DNA of 64,000 nucleotides from Pristionchus mayeri (GCA_036245805.1 BTRK01000006.1:15656365-15720364), one strand, 5' to 3'; positions 1-12,020 are shown, counted from the first letter of the stretch. Program-made: numbers and translations. Notes: a model not told the origin generated them from the sequence alone.

Positions 1-820
1 CAAGTAATTCAGCTGAATCCAGAAAAACGTAAGAGCGCAAAGCGTCTTGCAATTGACCAAATTCGGATGATAATTTGTAAAATCATCCTGTCAAAGAAAA
101 GATGAGGAGCCTTTGTGAATTTCACTTTTATAATACTAAAATATTTTTGAAAACTTTATATGTACTGACAATGAAGGATCAAGTAATTCAGCTGAATCCA
201 GAAAAACGTAAGAGAGCAAAGCGTCTTGCAAATGACCAAATTCGGATGATAATTTGTAAAATCATCCTGTCAAAGAAAATATGAGGAGCTTTTGTGAATT
301 TCACTTTTATAATACTAAAATATTTTTGAAAACTTTATATGTACTGACAATGAAGGATCAAGTAATTCAGCTGAATCCAGAAAAACGTAAGAGAGCAAAG
401 CGTCTTGCAATTGACCAAATTCGGATGATAATTTGTAAAATCATCCTGTCAAAGAAAAGATGAGGAGCTTTTGTGAATTTCACTTTTATAATACTAAAAT
501 ATTTTTGAAAACTTTATATGTACTGACAATGAAGGATCAAGTAATTCAGCTGAATCCAGAAAAACGTAAGAGAGCAAAGCGTCTTGCAATTGACCAAATT
601 CGGATGATAATTTGTAAAATCATCCTGTCAAAGAAAAGATGAGGAGCCTTTGTGAATTTCACTTTTATAATACTCAAATATTTTTGAAAACTTTATGTGT
701 ACTGACAATGAAGGATCAATTAATTCAGCTGAATCCAGAAGAACGTAAGAGAGCAAAGCGTCTTGCAATTGACCAAATTCGGATGATAATTTGTAAAATC
801 ATCCTGTCAAAGAAAAGATG
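1..820 (+). repeat. 179-bp tandem repeat of a decayed THAP-like half exon
   Basis: About 4.6 near-identical units with a period of 179 bp; the motif AAGTAATTCAGCTGAATCC recurs at about 2, 181, 360 and 539, with a diverged version near 717. Each unit contains an acceptor (AATTCAG) and an exon reading LNPEKRKRAKRLA...IRMIICK, the homologue of the second half of the THAP-like finger of gene 1 (8182-8274). In every unit the final Cys-Lys-Arg-His has become ICKII and the GT donor after AAGAAAAG has become AT, so the repeated exons can neither bind zinc nor splice normally. Each unit is also a 60-codon ORF whose TGA overlaps the next ATG (ATGA). The array starts before the window. Confidence 0.9.
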
Positions 821-898
821 AGGAGCCTTTGTGAATTTCTGTGAAATCATGATAACTAATCTACATCGGTTTCTTGAACAAAATTAAACTTTTTCCAG

Positions 899-1616
899 AA
901 ATCGTTTCCATGTTCGGTGTGTGAAAAGAAGCTCTCCAGCAAGAATGGACTCAAATATCACATGCGCACTCATACTGGTCAGTTCTTATTTTAGAATTAT
1001 ACTTTTCGTGCAAATTAAAAGGCCTTGTATGGCATATCTGAGGAGTATTTTAGATATCTCTTATTGATATTTTTCAGCAATTTTTAATTGTAAATATTGT
1101 TTAATAAACGTTTATAACTAGGTGAGAAGCCCTTCAAATGTTCTCACTGTGGTAGTTCATTCCGTTTTCCGGGAAATCGAAACGAACACATCCAAAATGT
1201 GCATAATATTCAGGTAAATTCAATCTACCTTCTTTGTATATTTTCACAGTGCCTCGTTCGAATTGTACCATCTATTCGTCACCTCTACCGATGTAGAAAT
1301 TCTTTCCGTTCAAACATTGTACGGTTGAAGAAGCAATCAAAATAGATTGTTAATGAATTCGTGATTTTAACTGGGAATTTCAGCCCTACTATTGTCTCAC
1401 ATGTGGAGAACGATTTGCTCGGTATGAAGACTGTGGGTGAATAATTATTTCACGTTTGAAAAGATGCATCTTGAGAGGGGAAGGGAGAGGTGGAATCGTT
1501 CTTTGAGATGGCATGTGGCATCGAATGAGGGGCATCAGGCGCAATCTCTTCTGGGTGAGAAAGCATCTGAAGAAGAGCCGATCGATGAAAAACCTGGTCC
1601 TTCTGGACGTCGCTAA
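899..1616 (+). CDS. Gene 0: 3' end of a C2H2 zinc-finger protein (5' part outside or decayed)
   Basis: Exons 899-977, 1122-1213 and 1384-1436 each encode one C2H2 finger (CSVC..H-x3-H, CSHC..H-x4-H, CLTC...), joined by the classical TGEKPF linker across the first junction. A last exon near 1520-1616 supplies the end of finger 3 (SLRWHVASNEGH) and an acidic tail ending EEPIDEKPGPSGRR-stop. The exon sizes 79, 92 and 53 nt match gene 1 exactly. The join between 1436 and the last exon is not clean: I see no in-phase AG before the TTCTTTGAG block, so this copy may be damaged. A nuclear DNA-binding role is the family expectation; the target is unknown. Confidence 0.75.
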
Positions 1617-1995
1617 TAAGTGAATTGTATGTTATGTATGCGTTTATTGTATTTCTTTTATTGTATTACTTTGGCATTCTTGTTAGTTTTGATAATCTGG
1701 CAGATAAATTAATTTTTAGCGTAGCTAACTTTTTGTTGTTCGTTAAGTCGTTGCAAGATCGACTGCTGATTATCTTATCTTTGAGATGTCCAAACAGTCG
1801 CTAGAAATGGTGTTCTGGTTGTTCCCAGGAGCAGCTGGTTTTTCTCATTGCTTTCTATTTCTTGTGCTCTATAGATAATGTGATCAATTAATAATTTGCT
1901 GATATCAGATACTGCCTCAAAATGCGTTCAGATTTAGCAATACTAGTATATTTCTTCTTCAGGGTAAGTCGAGTGGCAGCTGTGCAGTCTATGCA
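1617..1995 (+). promoter_or_regulatory. Conserved intergenic spacer between gene 0 and gene 1
   Basis: A spacer of 379 bp. It contains a block around 1745-1800 (GTCGTTGCAAGATCGAC, then GATTATCTTATCTTTGAGATG) that recurs after the stop codons of genes 1, 2 and 3. It ends with TTCTTCTTCAG at 1952-1963, a good acceptor, about 30 bp before the gene 1 ATG, and with the block CTGTGCAGTCTATGCAATGG found before genes 2 and 3 as well. It could hold a 3' end signal and a splice or trans-splice acceptor; function is inference. Confidence 0.5.
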
Positions 1996-4900
1996 ATGGA
2001 AGAGGAACCAATAGAGGTCGAGTATCAGCCATTCGATGATTGCACTGACATCAAACGAGAAGAATCTACAGGGTGCGCCATAATTACGTAGACTGATTTC
2101 ATTATTCTATGACCCGGCCGCCCAATCGATATGCGCGACCCATATAGCATTATCATGGCGAGTAACCATTGGTCTCTCACTATTCAAGGTTTAGTGAAAG
2201 TTAGTCATGTTTTCTAGTAATGACGATGTATAGTATTCTCCAACCCTCATTCTCAGTCACAAGTTGGTGTCACAAGTCGGCGACATCAACGCTGATCGAC
2301 TCAGCGTTCACAAGTCGACTGCTTCCGGTATCGTCATAATGCACCAGCAGCTTGATACTGATAAGGGTTATCCGGACATAGAGAGACCTGGGTCTGTTTC
2401 CACCACAAGGTACCGAGAGCGCATCCGAAAGATGGTGCTTCGAAAGCGTACTCAGGTGGACAAGAGTATTGATATCTCGAGCACTTCCGTTTCTCGTCTT
2501 CTCAAGTCCCGGCTGACTCTTCGCCCTTACAAGTACATTAAGTTGCTCGGACTAGGTGAGCGTCAGATTAAGCGTCGCAGAAAACGGAACCGTAAACTGT
2601 TGTTGCAGTTTGCCAGGTCCGCGTACTTCAGTACGTTGTTCAGCTATGTAAATATCTTTACCATCGAAAGCATGTTAAATAGCCAAACCAGCATAATCAC
2701 TGCCTCTGATCCTGAAGTATCTTAAAATTGTTGTGGAATCGTTGGCTATATCAGTCATCCCGTCTACATCAGTGTTATGGCTGCAATTTGCCCAACAGTC
2801 AAGTTCCTTCTCGTTTTTGTCACTCCGGGAGCCAAGAACAACAAGGAGTATTACATTATGCACATCCTGGAAGACCCGCCAACACCACTAACTCAATCCA
2901 ACTTCGACCAGGAACACTGGTCGTTTCAGCAACAATCAACTCCATTCAGAAGGCAAATTCGTTGCCGGACACCCATGAACCCTACTAAACCACTCTGACT
3001 GGCTGACCCCCGTATTCCCCGATCTCAAAGCCTCGACTTCAGTATTTGGTGGTGTGGCAGTACAAGATGTCCTCTAACAAAAACTCGACAATTATATCCT
3101 TCAAGACTGCCCTTCTCAAAGCACGAGTCGAAATCGATGAAAATTTTAAGCGGGAATCGGCAGGTGGATCTGAGAAAACACTCGAGACCTGTCTCAGAGC
3201 AAATGGAGGCCCCATCAAACGTAGATAGTATGTTACTATTACCCATATGACTGGTAAGCTTTGCCAGAAAATATAGTAAAAATATATTTTCAAAGGCGCA
3301 ATCTAAAAAATGCTAACGGGACATTCAGATGAGTCCATTGATAATATCGACGACTCCTCTCGATCTGGAAATTCTCTTTCATGCTTCGGCAGATCAAGAA
3401 CCGAATCAAGTCATTGCTATGCAAGCAACTCCCCATGGCGCAACAAACAGAGAAACGAAGAGGGAAGCAAGTCAGGTGAGTAATGTATAAAAGGATCGAT
3501 TGGTCACAAATGAAGGAATATAATGAGAAGTGTATTAATTGAATGGAGGAAAGTCTTGTAGGGTTCAGTAAAGGCTTCGGACACGAAGAGGAAAGCTAGC
3601 AATCGAGAAGCAGCCAAGCGATGTCGAGAGAACAAGGTACGGTAGATACAGGGATCAGATTGTTAATCGATATTCGCTGCAGAAAGCCCTTATCGCTCGG
3701 AATGCAGAACTACGTGTGATGGAAGTGCGACTAATGGAGGAGATCGGAGAAATGAGAGTGAAAATGACTGAGACTTTCGGATTCGCACCTCCTTTTGAAC
3801 ACGAGGTTCGTAAGAAAGAGAGATATTCGGGAATTGCTGAATATCACTGTGACCTATTTGTGTTGCGTTATCTTTAAACAATCTCGCATTATCTTTAAAT
3901 TTTGAAATATTGTGATTGCAATATTATTGCAATAGCTTTCTTTCAAATGTTCATGATGTTTCCTTGCTGCAATTAATATGTTGAGGTTGGCGGTGCTGGA
4001 AAATCGATCAAATTCAATGTAGACCATGTGAAAATCCTATAGATGAATTCGCAGGCGTCAAGCAAGAAGAAACTATTTCCGATGTGAGTGGAATAATTTG
4101 TATAAAAATTATTAGTATATTTTTAAAGGAGCATCCCGTCATGTGTAGCAATCACTCGCGTAATTTCTTTGATTTGCAGGCTAATCATATCAGGGAAAAT
4201 GAACCACTATTCGAGACAGTTACATCGAATGAAATCAAAGAAGAACCAGTTGAAGTCAAAGATGAACTAGTCGATGATTTGGATGATACTAAGCAGGTAG
4301 ATTCTATTGAAGATGAGAGAATTGTGTTGCTTAGAATTGCAAAATTTTCGAGAGCAATCTCGGAAAAGCAGTATTTAAAATTTTCACGGTATAAAATATG
4401 TGTGTTTCTCTGTTGCAAGGCCGACCTAGTGTCATTCAGGACAGTACTACTGTTGCATCGAGTAAAGCCATCGTAGACCATGTGGAAATCAAGGATGAGC
4501 CTGTTGATGAATTCTTCAACATCAAACAAGAAGATCCAATTCTAGATGTGAATATTCTTAATGAAGATAAATGCTCTTAATAAGTTCATACAGTAGTGGC
4601 GAAAATTCTATCACCTTGGTGTTTTTGAAGCATAACTTCCCCCAAACTTATCCGATCCTCACCAAATTTAGAATATAATTATCTTTTATTATTACCAATA
4701 GAATCATCCATACTGTGGTTGTATCGTGGCAGGGTACGGTAGGTCACTGAGAAATCGATATTTCGAGCAAATTCGGGTTTTCCAGTAAAATGCATGTCAT
4801 AAATCTAGAAATAAATTTATCCAAACTTGAATTAGCAGGTTCGAAAGAGAATCTTTCGGGCTTTCGAAAGCACCTTTAGGATGAACTGTGAATCTATTTT

Positions 4901-7900
4901 TGTATCGCGGTACGTCAATTCAAAATACAGCACTTTTGAGTACACTTTTGGTTGTAACTTTAATTCTAAAGGAGTAATGGAGCTCAAATTTGTAGGATAA
5001 CATACGCTGGTGGTCCCTATTCACAGATACAAGTTTGGACTTGATTGGCTTCGATTTCGCCAAAATCGTCACATTTGGCATGCTCCCATTTGACGAGCTG
5101 TAAGTTCTGGGAAGAATTTTTCCCGCACTTAGAAATTGAGTTGGAGATTCTACAATGAATTCGAAACAAATCTGTGAAATTTGGCACCAATTGGTCACAT
5201 TTCCTTATATATATGATTTTTTTTGAATTTTGTAAAATTCGTCAAAAAATGGTCATTTTCGTCAATTTTTGACCAAAATGACCAATTTTTGACAAATTTT
5301 GCAACATTCAAAGTATCGTATCTATGCGGAAAGGTGACCAATTGGTGCCAAACTTCACAGATCTGTTCGGCATTCATTTTAGAATCTCCAACTCAATTTC
5401 TGAGTGCGGGAAAAATTCTTCCCAGGACTTACAGCTCGTCAAAAGAGAGCATGCCAAATGTGACGATTTTTGCGAAATCGAAGCCAATCAAGTCCAAACT
5501 TGTGCCTGTAAATAGGGCCCACCAGCGTATGTTATCCTACAAATTTGAGCTCCATTGCTCCTTTAGAATTAAAGTTAAAACCAAAAGTGCGCTTAAAAGT
5601 ACTGTATTTTGAATTGACCTACCTCATCCGAAAAATAGATGCACAGTTCATCCTAAATGTGCATTAGAAAGCCCGAAAGTTTCTCTTTCGAACCTGCTAA
5701 TTCAAGTTTGGATAAATTTATTTCTAGATTTATGGCATGCATTTTACTGGAAAATACGGATTTGCTCGAAATATCGATTTCTCAGTGACCTACCGTATCT
5801 TGTCACGATACATCCACCGTATGGATGATTCTATTGGTAATAATAAAAGATAATTATATTCAAAATTTGGTGAGGATCGGATTAGTTTGGGGGAAGTTAT
5901 GCTTCAAAAACACCAAGGTGATAGAATTTTCGCCACTACTACATATTTTTTTCCGTTAAAATTCTTTCGACGCCTCATCGTCTTATGTACAATTTGTGGA
6001 TACTTGTAGCATTGAACCTTTTAATTTGTGTAATATTTCTTTTATATATATTGTAGATGTACTGTCCATCCACTGGTACTTCTCGTCCTCACGATAAAAC
6101 GAATATTGGAACCTCCGCTGGGACAGTCGACATCGCGACTGCCAAGCGTTCGAAAGTGGACGCAATAGAGGTAAGTCGTTACTGAATTACAGTATCGACC
6201 ATAAGTCAGCGTCCAAAACTTCCGAGCTCTGTAATTTTTGAACCAGATGCACATTCCGGCTGACATTATAAATTTAGATATGAAATTCATCGGGGAATAA
6301 GGTGAGCTTATTGTGACCTCTTCAAAATTTCTAGCCCTTGCATAGTGATGACGCAATCACAATACACTTTTTTGAAATGGATTATTTCCTCGGATAAATT
6401 TTTCGTGCTTACCGAACTTTCTGAGGGTTGAGAGGTGACATAGGACTACTCAGAAAACAATTTTAAAGTTGCTGCGACTTCGCGCCTTTTTGCTGCAGAC
6501 GCTGCAAGTTGGAGGCTGCAAATTTATAACTCAGCTTCTAGACAAGCTAGAGACTCGTGCAAAGCAGGAAAATGATCCTTACCATGACCCTAGATGATCC
6601 TGAAAGGTTGGTATTGATCGCACATCATTTGCATTCATGGCACGAAAAAGTCACTTTTTTGGATGGCCCAACTTTGGCCACTTACCGTCTCAAGGACGAA
6701 TTTGCATAAAATGTGGTTACTGCATAGTAAGGCTCAGAAACCATCATATAAACTATTCCCAACTTTTGTTGTCGTTAGTTTCACTTTCCGGACCGTTGCG
6801 GACGCGCGCTCCTCTAGCGCGCTTGTCATTTCCCTACACGACGAGAGAGAGGAGAGTGAGCGGTGTGAAGAGAGACGCACGCGTTCTTTGATCACCGCGC
6901 CCTCTTTTAGCGAACGCCACTGTCCGGAAAGTGAAACTAACGACAACAAAAGTTGGGAATAGTTTATATGATGGTTTCTGAGCCTTACTATGCAGTAACC
7001 ACATTTTATGCAAATTCGTCCTTGAGACGGTAAGTGGCCAAAGTTGGGCCATCCAAAAAAGTGACTTTTTCGTGCCATGAATGCAAATGATGTGCGATCA
7101 ATACCAAACTTTCAGGATCATCTAGGGTCATGGTAAGGATCATTTTCCTGCTTTGCAAGAGTCTCTAGCTTGTCTAGAAGCTGAGTTATAAATTTGCAGC
7201 CTCCAACTTGCAGTGTCTGCAGCAAAAAGGCGCGAAGTCGCAGCAACTTTAAAATTGTTTTCTGAGTAGTCCTATGTCACCTCTCAACCCTCAGAAAGTT
7301 CGGTAAGCACGAAAAATTTATCCGAGGAAATAATCCATTTCAAAAAAGTGTATTGTGATTGCGTCACCACTATGCAAGGGCTAGAAATTTTGAAGAGGTC
7401 ACAATAAGCTCACCTTATTCCCCGATGAATTTCATATCTAAATTTAAAATGTCAGCCGGAATATGCATCTGGTTCAAAAATTACAGAGCTCGGAAGTTTT
7501 GGACGCTCACTTATGGTCGATACTGTATAGGAATTTATACACTCTTCTATCGAGTATTTTAACGAGTGTAATCAACGTTCTCTTATTGCACAATTGCGTG
7601 AATTACTCGCGGATTAGTTGAAATAGTTTTTCATTAAAAAGGCATTATTTGTTCTAACGACCGTGTGGTGTTGCTTAAAGTTTCCCAACACCCATGAAAA
7701 TAATTTGAACTGGCGGAAGTGCCCTGATCACGACAAAACGAGCGAGAGAGTGTGTAAAAGAGAGAGAGCGGGCGTGATCAGGCAACTAAGACAGAAACTT
7801 TTCGGCTCTACGTTGTTGCAAAGATTGATTTGCTATTATTTTCATTATTCCAGTTTAACTGATTTGAACCCGTTCTACTACATTGTTAAAGAATATAGAA

Positions 7901-10307
7901 AGGCATTTTCAAGGGTGTTGGGTAACTTTAACGATCTGTCTGTAAAGCCAATCCTTTGTGCAGGATCTAAACAAAAGAAATTCTCGTTATTGTGCTCTGT
8001 GTGGCGAGAGGACATCATCGTATTCTTATACACCTAGTGATCCGTCAAGATATCGGCAATTTTTCGAAAACCTTAAAGAGGTGATTCTTTCTTTTCTTAT
8101 GTACATTTTGTTGATGAAAACTTGCAGCTTCCTGATAATAAGAAGTAATTATACTAGGCCACTTTTATATCTTGAATTCAGCTCAATCCCGAACAACATG
8201 AGAGAGCAAAGCGTCTTGCAAATGACCAAATTCGAATGATAATCTGTAAAAGACATAATACTATCCAAGAAAAGGTAAGGATTTATTTATAAAAATTGAC
8301 CAATTCTGTAAAATCAGGAAAATTTTTTCTTCTGGCTGTTGGGACCAAATTATTCTTCTTTGCAGGAATCGTTTTCTTGTTCGGTGTGTGGAAAGAATCT
8401 CTCCTGTAAGATTAATCTGGACAGTCACTTGCGTATACACACTGGTCACTTATAACTTTATATCATTTTTTCTGATTAATTCTAAATAGTAAATACTACT
8501 CAATAATATTCGTACCCAGGTGAGAAGCCCTTCGAATGTTCTCACTGTGATAGCTCATTCCGTTCTCTGGGCACTCTAATTAGACACATCAAAAATTTGC
8601 ATAATAAGCAGGTAACATCAGCTTTGTATATTTTAATGATGCTTCCTTACAATAGTTCGCCACAAATGAATTATAAAATTCTTTCCATCTGGCCATGCTT
8701 GAGTGCAGTCAAGGGAGCCTCCTAAAGGGATATTTTTTGATTGTTCGTTATTCGTTATTCTATCCAGAAATTGCAGCCATACGCTTGTCTCACATGTGGC
8801 GAACGATTTGGTCGGAGTGAAGACTGGAGGTGAATTATTGCTTATCGTTTGTTGCTTCGGCAATATTACAGAAATGTGCAAAAGTATGGCCCCAAATTTC
8901 AAATTATCATAACTTCTCCTAACTTTATGCTAGACTCTTACGCTTTGTAGCATTAAGTAGGTAAACCTCACAAGATTATAGCCATGTAGTACATGGATAT
9001 CTTCGAAGACATTACAAGAGACTGTGTACATCTTATTATAATATGTTCGAATTTGTTTTTTTAAACCTCAGACGGAAGCCGAGGTGATCTCACACTAACT
9101 GTGGTTAGAGTGCATCCATTAAAGATAAGAATCCACCACAGCACTTGTTTGGTGCTCTAGCAAATAAGCCAGAATATAGATTTTCCAAGATTTTGGACGT
9201 CAATTTTCATCATCATGAAATCAATGTTCAACATATTGGGAAAAATCTGATTTCTTGCCACATCATACACGATCTGTTCACGAACAAGTTTGTAAAATTT
9301 GGGAGTCAGGCAATTCTCGCTACGCATTTTACGGTCGAACAATTCTCGAGGGTCGGAGGTGCCGGATTGCTCAAAAGTGATATGGGTGAAAAATAAATCG
9401 TTATTATTTCGTTCCAACTTTACTCCATATATGTACTCTACCTAGTTATTCACATTTTAAACGAAGCAAATGCCTTGGAAATTTTCCCATGGTGATCGGA
9501 AATCTCATGATCCATACTACTTTTGAGCACACCGGCACCTCCGACCCTCGAGAATTATTCGACCGTAAAATTCGTAGGGAGAATCGCCTGACTCCCCAAT
9601 ATCATAAACTTGCTCGCGAACAGATCATGTATGATGCGGCAAGAAATAAGATTTTTCACAATGTGTTGAACATTGATTTAATTATGATGAAAATTACAAA
9701 TAAGTCCAAAATTTTTGTTTTTTTTACGTTTGGAGCCGGATAATTATCAGACTTCATATATTGGTGTTCCATGTGGTCTGTATAATACCTGCACAATTTG
9801 AGCCCCGTGGCTCAATTATGACCTGAGATATGAGCGTACATCGAAATTTTAGGGGTCTTGGAAAATAGATATTTTGGCTTATTTGCTAGAGCACCAAATA
9901 AGTTATGTGGTGGATTCTTATCTTTAATGGATGTACTCTAACCACAGTTAGTGCGAGATCACATTGGCTTCCGTCTGAGGTTTAAAAAACAAATTCGAAA
10001 ATATTCCCATAAGATGCACACAGTCTCTTGTAATGTCTTCGAAAATATCCGTATACTACATGCCTATAATTATATGAGGTTTACCTACTTAATGCTACAA
10101 AGCGTAAGAGTCTAGCATAAAGTTAGGAGAAGTTATGTTAATTTGAAATTTGGGGCCATACTTTTACACAGTACTGTATTTTTAAAAAAAGATTCTTTGA
10201 GACGGCATTTGGCATTGAATGAGGGGCATCAGGCGCAATATCTGATGGACAAGAAGCCAGTTGAAGTAGAGTCGAAGGATGAAGAGTCTGGTCCTTCTAG
10301 AATTTGA
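1996..10307 (+). CDS. Gene 1: acidic psi-KxE / THAP-like / C2H2 zinc-finger protein
   Basis: First exon 1996-about 2070 (MEEEPIEVEY...DIKREES). Then acidic exons at 4023-4083 (reads ...IDEFAGVKQEE; its upstream phase is unclear), 4180-4296 (NEIKEEPVEVKDE) and about 4420-4547 (VEIKDEPVDEF, NIKQEDP); a CPSTGTS exon 6057-6170; a THAP-like pair 7964-8080 (YCALCGERTSS, DPSR) plus 8182-8274 (ICKRH); C2H2 exons 8366-8444, 8520-8611 and 8777-8829; and a last exon of about 10192-10307 ending SKDEESGPSRI. Introns carry a Tc1-like relic, three fold-back elements and a MITE. Three bZIP exons (3329-3805) lie between exon 1 and the acidic exons in compatible phase and might be spliced in. The junction into the last exon is out of phase as I read it. 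The likely role is a zinc-dependent DNA-binding regulator; not identified by name. Confidence 0.6.
2071..3290 (+). pseudogene. Tc1/mariner-like transposase relic
   Basis: Fragments in several frames read like a Tc1-superfamily transposase: a helix-turn-helix region at 2264-2640 (ISSTSVSRLLKSRL, GERQIKRRRKRN), a DDE core piece at 2777-2940 (FVTPGAKNNKEYY, EHWSFQQQSTPF) and a C-terminal piece at 3046-3228 (KARVEIDENF, LETCLRANGG). The expected first catalytic Asp in the LFSD-type motif is Tyr (LFSYVNIFT), and the second Asp (QDSAP-type) is Gln. Frameshifts and stops separate the pieces. The left edge is probably the GGTGCGCCATAATTACGTAG block right after gene 1 exon 1; the right edge is not clear. 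Confidence 0.75.
3329..3877 (+). CDS. bZIP protein or bZIP exons of gene 1
   Basis: Three phase-0 exons: 3329-3475, 3562-3636 and 3683-3877 (stop TAA 3875-3877), 138 residues. The basic region reads KRKASNREAAKRCRENK, matching the bZIP signature N-x2-A-A-x2-C-R with the invariant Asn and Arg eight apart. It is followed by a leucine heptad in LIARNAELRV and RLMEEIGEM (Leu, Leu, Leu, Met). The zipper Leu lies 6/13/20 residues after the invariant Arg, whereas the family rule is +10/+17/+24, so the register is odd or the intron at 3637-3682 is mis-placed. An alternative donor (GAG|GTTCGT, exon end 3805) has the same motif as the exon-1 donors of genes 3 and 4 and would let these exons join gene 1. 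It may instead be a separate nested gene with ATG 3329. Confidence 0.65.
4591..5942. mobile_element. 1.35-kb fold-back (palindromic) element
   Basis: The two halves are near-perfect inverted copies along their whole length. The left end CAGTAGTGGCGAAAATTC is mirrored at the right by GAATTTTCGCCACTACT, and the centre is near 5265. The left flank has TA. It has no transposase; ORFs inside are mirror copies of each other. It lies in an intron of gene 1. Confidence 0.85.
6190..7525. mobile_element. 1.34-kb fold-back element with TA target duplication
   Basis: Ends CAGTATCGACCATAAG and CTTATGGTCGATACTG are flanked by TA on both sides (6188-6189 and 7526-7527). The arms are mirrored over more than 600 bp each, with the centre near 6855 in a GAGAGA-rich segment. 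Identical ORF-like stretches occur on both strands, as expected of a palindrome, and do not look like genes. It sits in the intron before the first THAP-like exon of gene 1. Confidence 0.9.
7675..7931. mobile_element. MITE, TTAAAGTT(A/T)CCCAACA family, copy 1
   Basis: Terminal inverted repeats TTAAAGTTTCCCAACACCC and GGGTGTTGGGTAACTTTAA bound a 257-bp element. The same termini bound 22996-23222 and, in diverged form, 36286-36533. It ends 32 bp before the exon starting at 7964. Confidence 0.7.
8869..10176. mobile_element. 1.3-kb fold-back element with TA target duplication
   Basis: Begins CAGAAATGTGCAAAAG and ends CTTTTACACAGTACTG, with TA outside both ends (8867-8868, 10177-10178). The two halves are inverted copies with the centre near 9450. 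It lies between the third finger exon and the last exon of gene 1, expanding that intron from under 100 bp to 1.36 kb. Confidence 0.85.
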
Positions 10308-10637
10308 TGTTATTGAATTGTCTATGTTTCTCCTTTTGTTCTTTTCACTTTGTCATTCTTGTCAGTTTTGATATTCTGGTTGATAAATAAATTTTTGCCA
10401 TACCTAACATTTATTATTGTTCTCAAAGTCGTTACAAGATCGACTTCTGATTATCTTATCTTTGAGATTTCCGGACAGTTGCCAGAAATGGTGATATTAT
10501 GGTTCTCTGGAGCAGCTGTGTTTTGCTATCGCTTCCTACATCTGGTGGTATATATAATTTGGTTAATTATGACATAAGAGAATGCCTCAAAAAGAGCATT
10601 TAGTTTTAGCAGTACTATTACGTGCCTATCCTTCTAT
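10308..10637 (+). promoter_or_regulatory. Conserved spacer after gene 1
   Basis: Contains AATAAA near 10388 and the block GTCGTTACAAGATCGACTTC at 10427, homologous to the spacers after genes 0, 2 and 3. The spacer continues beyond the inserted fold-back element at 16895-16933, where the pre-ATG block GCAGTCTATGCAATGG resumes. Confidence 0.5.
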
Positions 10638-11310
10638 CAGAGGTCTTCTGAGAGAATGCATGAAATCCAGACCTCGTTTGACAAAAAGCTTGAATCCAAT
10701 ACCCATGTATAGGGTTGATGTGTCTAAGGCCAAGGAACTTTAATTTCAAGTTTCGAAGTCGTAAATTGTAAACAACCTAAAAGCCGGCTCGCAAAATTTC
10801 GAAAATTTGATAATTCATAAAATGTTGAGTACTTCAATGTTGAGTTATAACGACGATAGAAAAGCTAAAAAGACTGCCTCAACGAGCTGACCAACTTTTA
10901 TGTTGGACCCAAAAAGATTCGAAATAGATAAAATACAGAAAACGATGAAAACCCGTTTTTGGGGTCATTAAAATCTCAAAAAATCATCGATATCTCAAAA
11001 AAGCTTCACATGGACCGGTGAGATCTACACGGATTCGTAATCTACATACTTTTCAACCCTAGGTAAACCTATTCATATCAAGGTAACCGATCGACAACAC
11101 AGATTTTTATGCGTCAAAACATCAGTTTTCATGGTTAAACACTCGAACAGTCGCGTCCAGAATGAAGATAGATACCGTTTCAAGCCTCCAATGGCCTTAA
11201 AATTTTGCATGTGTGTCATTCTGGGGCACATTAACGTGTTTTTAGATCAACATAGCCAAAATGGAAAACTTTTAAAATTTCGATTTTTCGACCATTTTGA
11301 CCGAAAAAAT

Positions 11311-12003
11311 TTTAGCGAAATAACTTCGCTACTATCAATTCATTTAATTATAATCAATAATCAATAAATCAATCAATTTAAATAATTCAGTATAAATATA
11401 ATCAGTCATCGTTCAATCCCTTCAGCCAGCCTCTACCGTGTCATTATTTCAAATTACCGCGGAGAAAGTGTCCCACACGGAAGATGCAGGGTAGCCTACC
11501 GTATGCCGCGGAGTGCTTGCATTTTCTGGACTCGACTTTCTTTTAGCGTTGAAGAAGTTTTCTCGACGTTCACGTCGCTTTTCCATCCATTTTCTTTATT
11601 CATTCATCACATTACTAGCCTAACTTGTCTAGTATTCACTCATATAGCTGAGCACATCGTTTTGCGAGCTATTTCATCGTCATTTCATTCGTTTTCCGTC
11701 ACAGTTCACTTTCTCATCATTTTCACCATTCAGGCCCGTAACTAGGGCATCATCTCTTCCTCCATCCCACTCGAGACGCCCACCGCATCACGAGCTTGGG
11801 TATCATCATACCACTCCCAACCACTGCCATCACAGGTACATTCCTTCCCTCTGATCAATCAATAGCCCATCAAAACAACCCTATTCCCAACGTGTGATCT
11901 ACCCGTTCTTTCGTGTTTTCCCTTGTAAATCAAATTAAATAAATTGTGTTTATTATCACCACTCGTCCTTTGCATACCATTCTACCAATAGAATTTTTCC
12001 ATA
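11311..12003 (+). repeat. 5' LTR
   Basis: Near-identical to 15541-16259. It carries a TATAAATATAATCAG segment near 11391 and a TAAATAAATTG segment near 11935 that could serve as promoter and polyadenylation signals. A short ORF in each LTR is simply the repeated LTR sequence. Confidence 0.85.
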
Positions 12004-12020
12004 TGGTGCAATCGACCACT
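12004..12020 (+). other. Candidate primer binding site
   Basis: TGGTGCAATCGACC starts right after the LTR, as a PBS should. It would pair with a tRNA 3' end of the form GGTCGATTGCACCA. The tRNA was not identified. The second LTR element of this window also starts its interior with TGGTGC. Confidence 0.5.

Noticed and set aside
1..820. A chain of small ORFs with ATGA overlaps as a polycistronic micropeptide array.
   Set aside because: The ORFs cover intron plus a decayed exon of the neighbouring gene family; the simplest reading is tandem duplication of non-coding relics.
5223..5612. 129-codon ORF in the middle of 4591-5942.
   Set aside because: It lies in one arm of the palindrome and has a mirror ORF in the other arm; no protein features.
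6637..7078. Matching ORFs on both strands (84 and 114 codons) that could look like a divergent gene pair.
   Set aside because: They are the two arms of the 6190-7525 palindrome; the same applies to ORF pairs at 43016/44294, 47040/49909 and 53842/54250.
11503..11745. Identical 80-codon ORFs at 11503-11745 and 15733-15975.
   Set aside because: They lie inside the two LTRs and are identical because the LTRs are; there is no sign of a protein.
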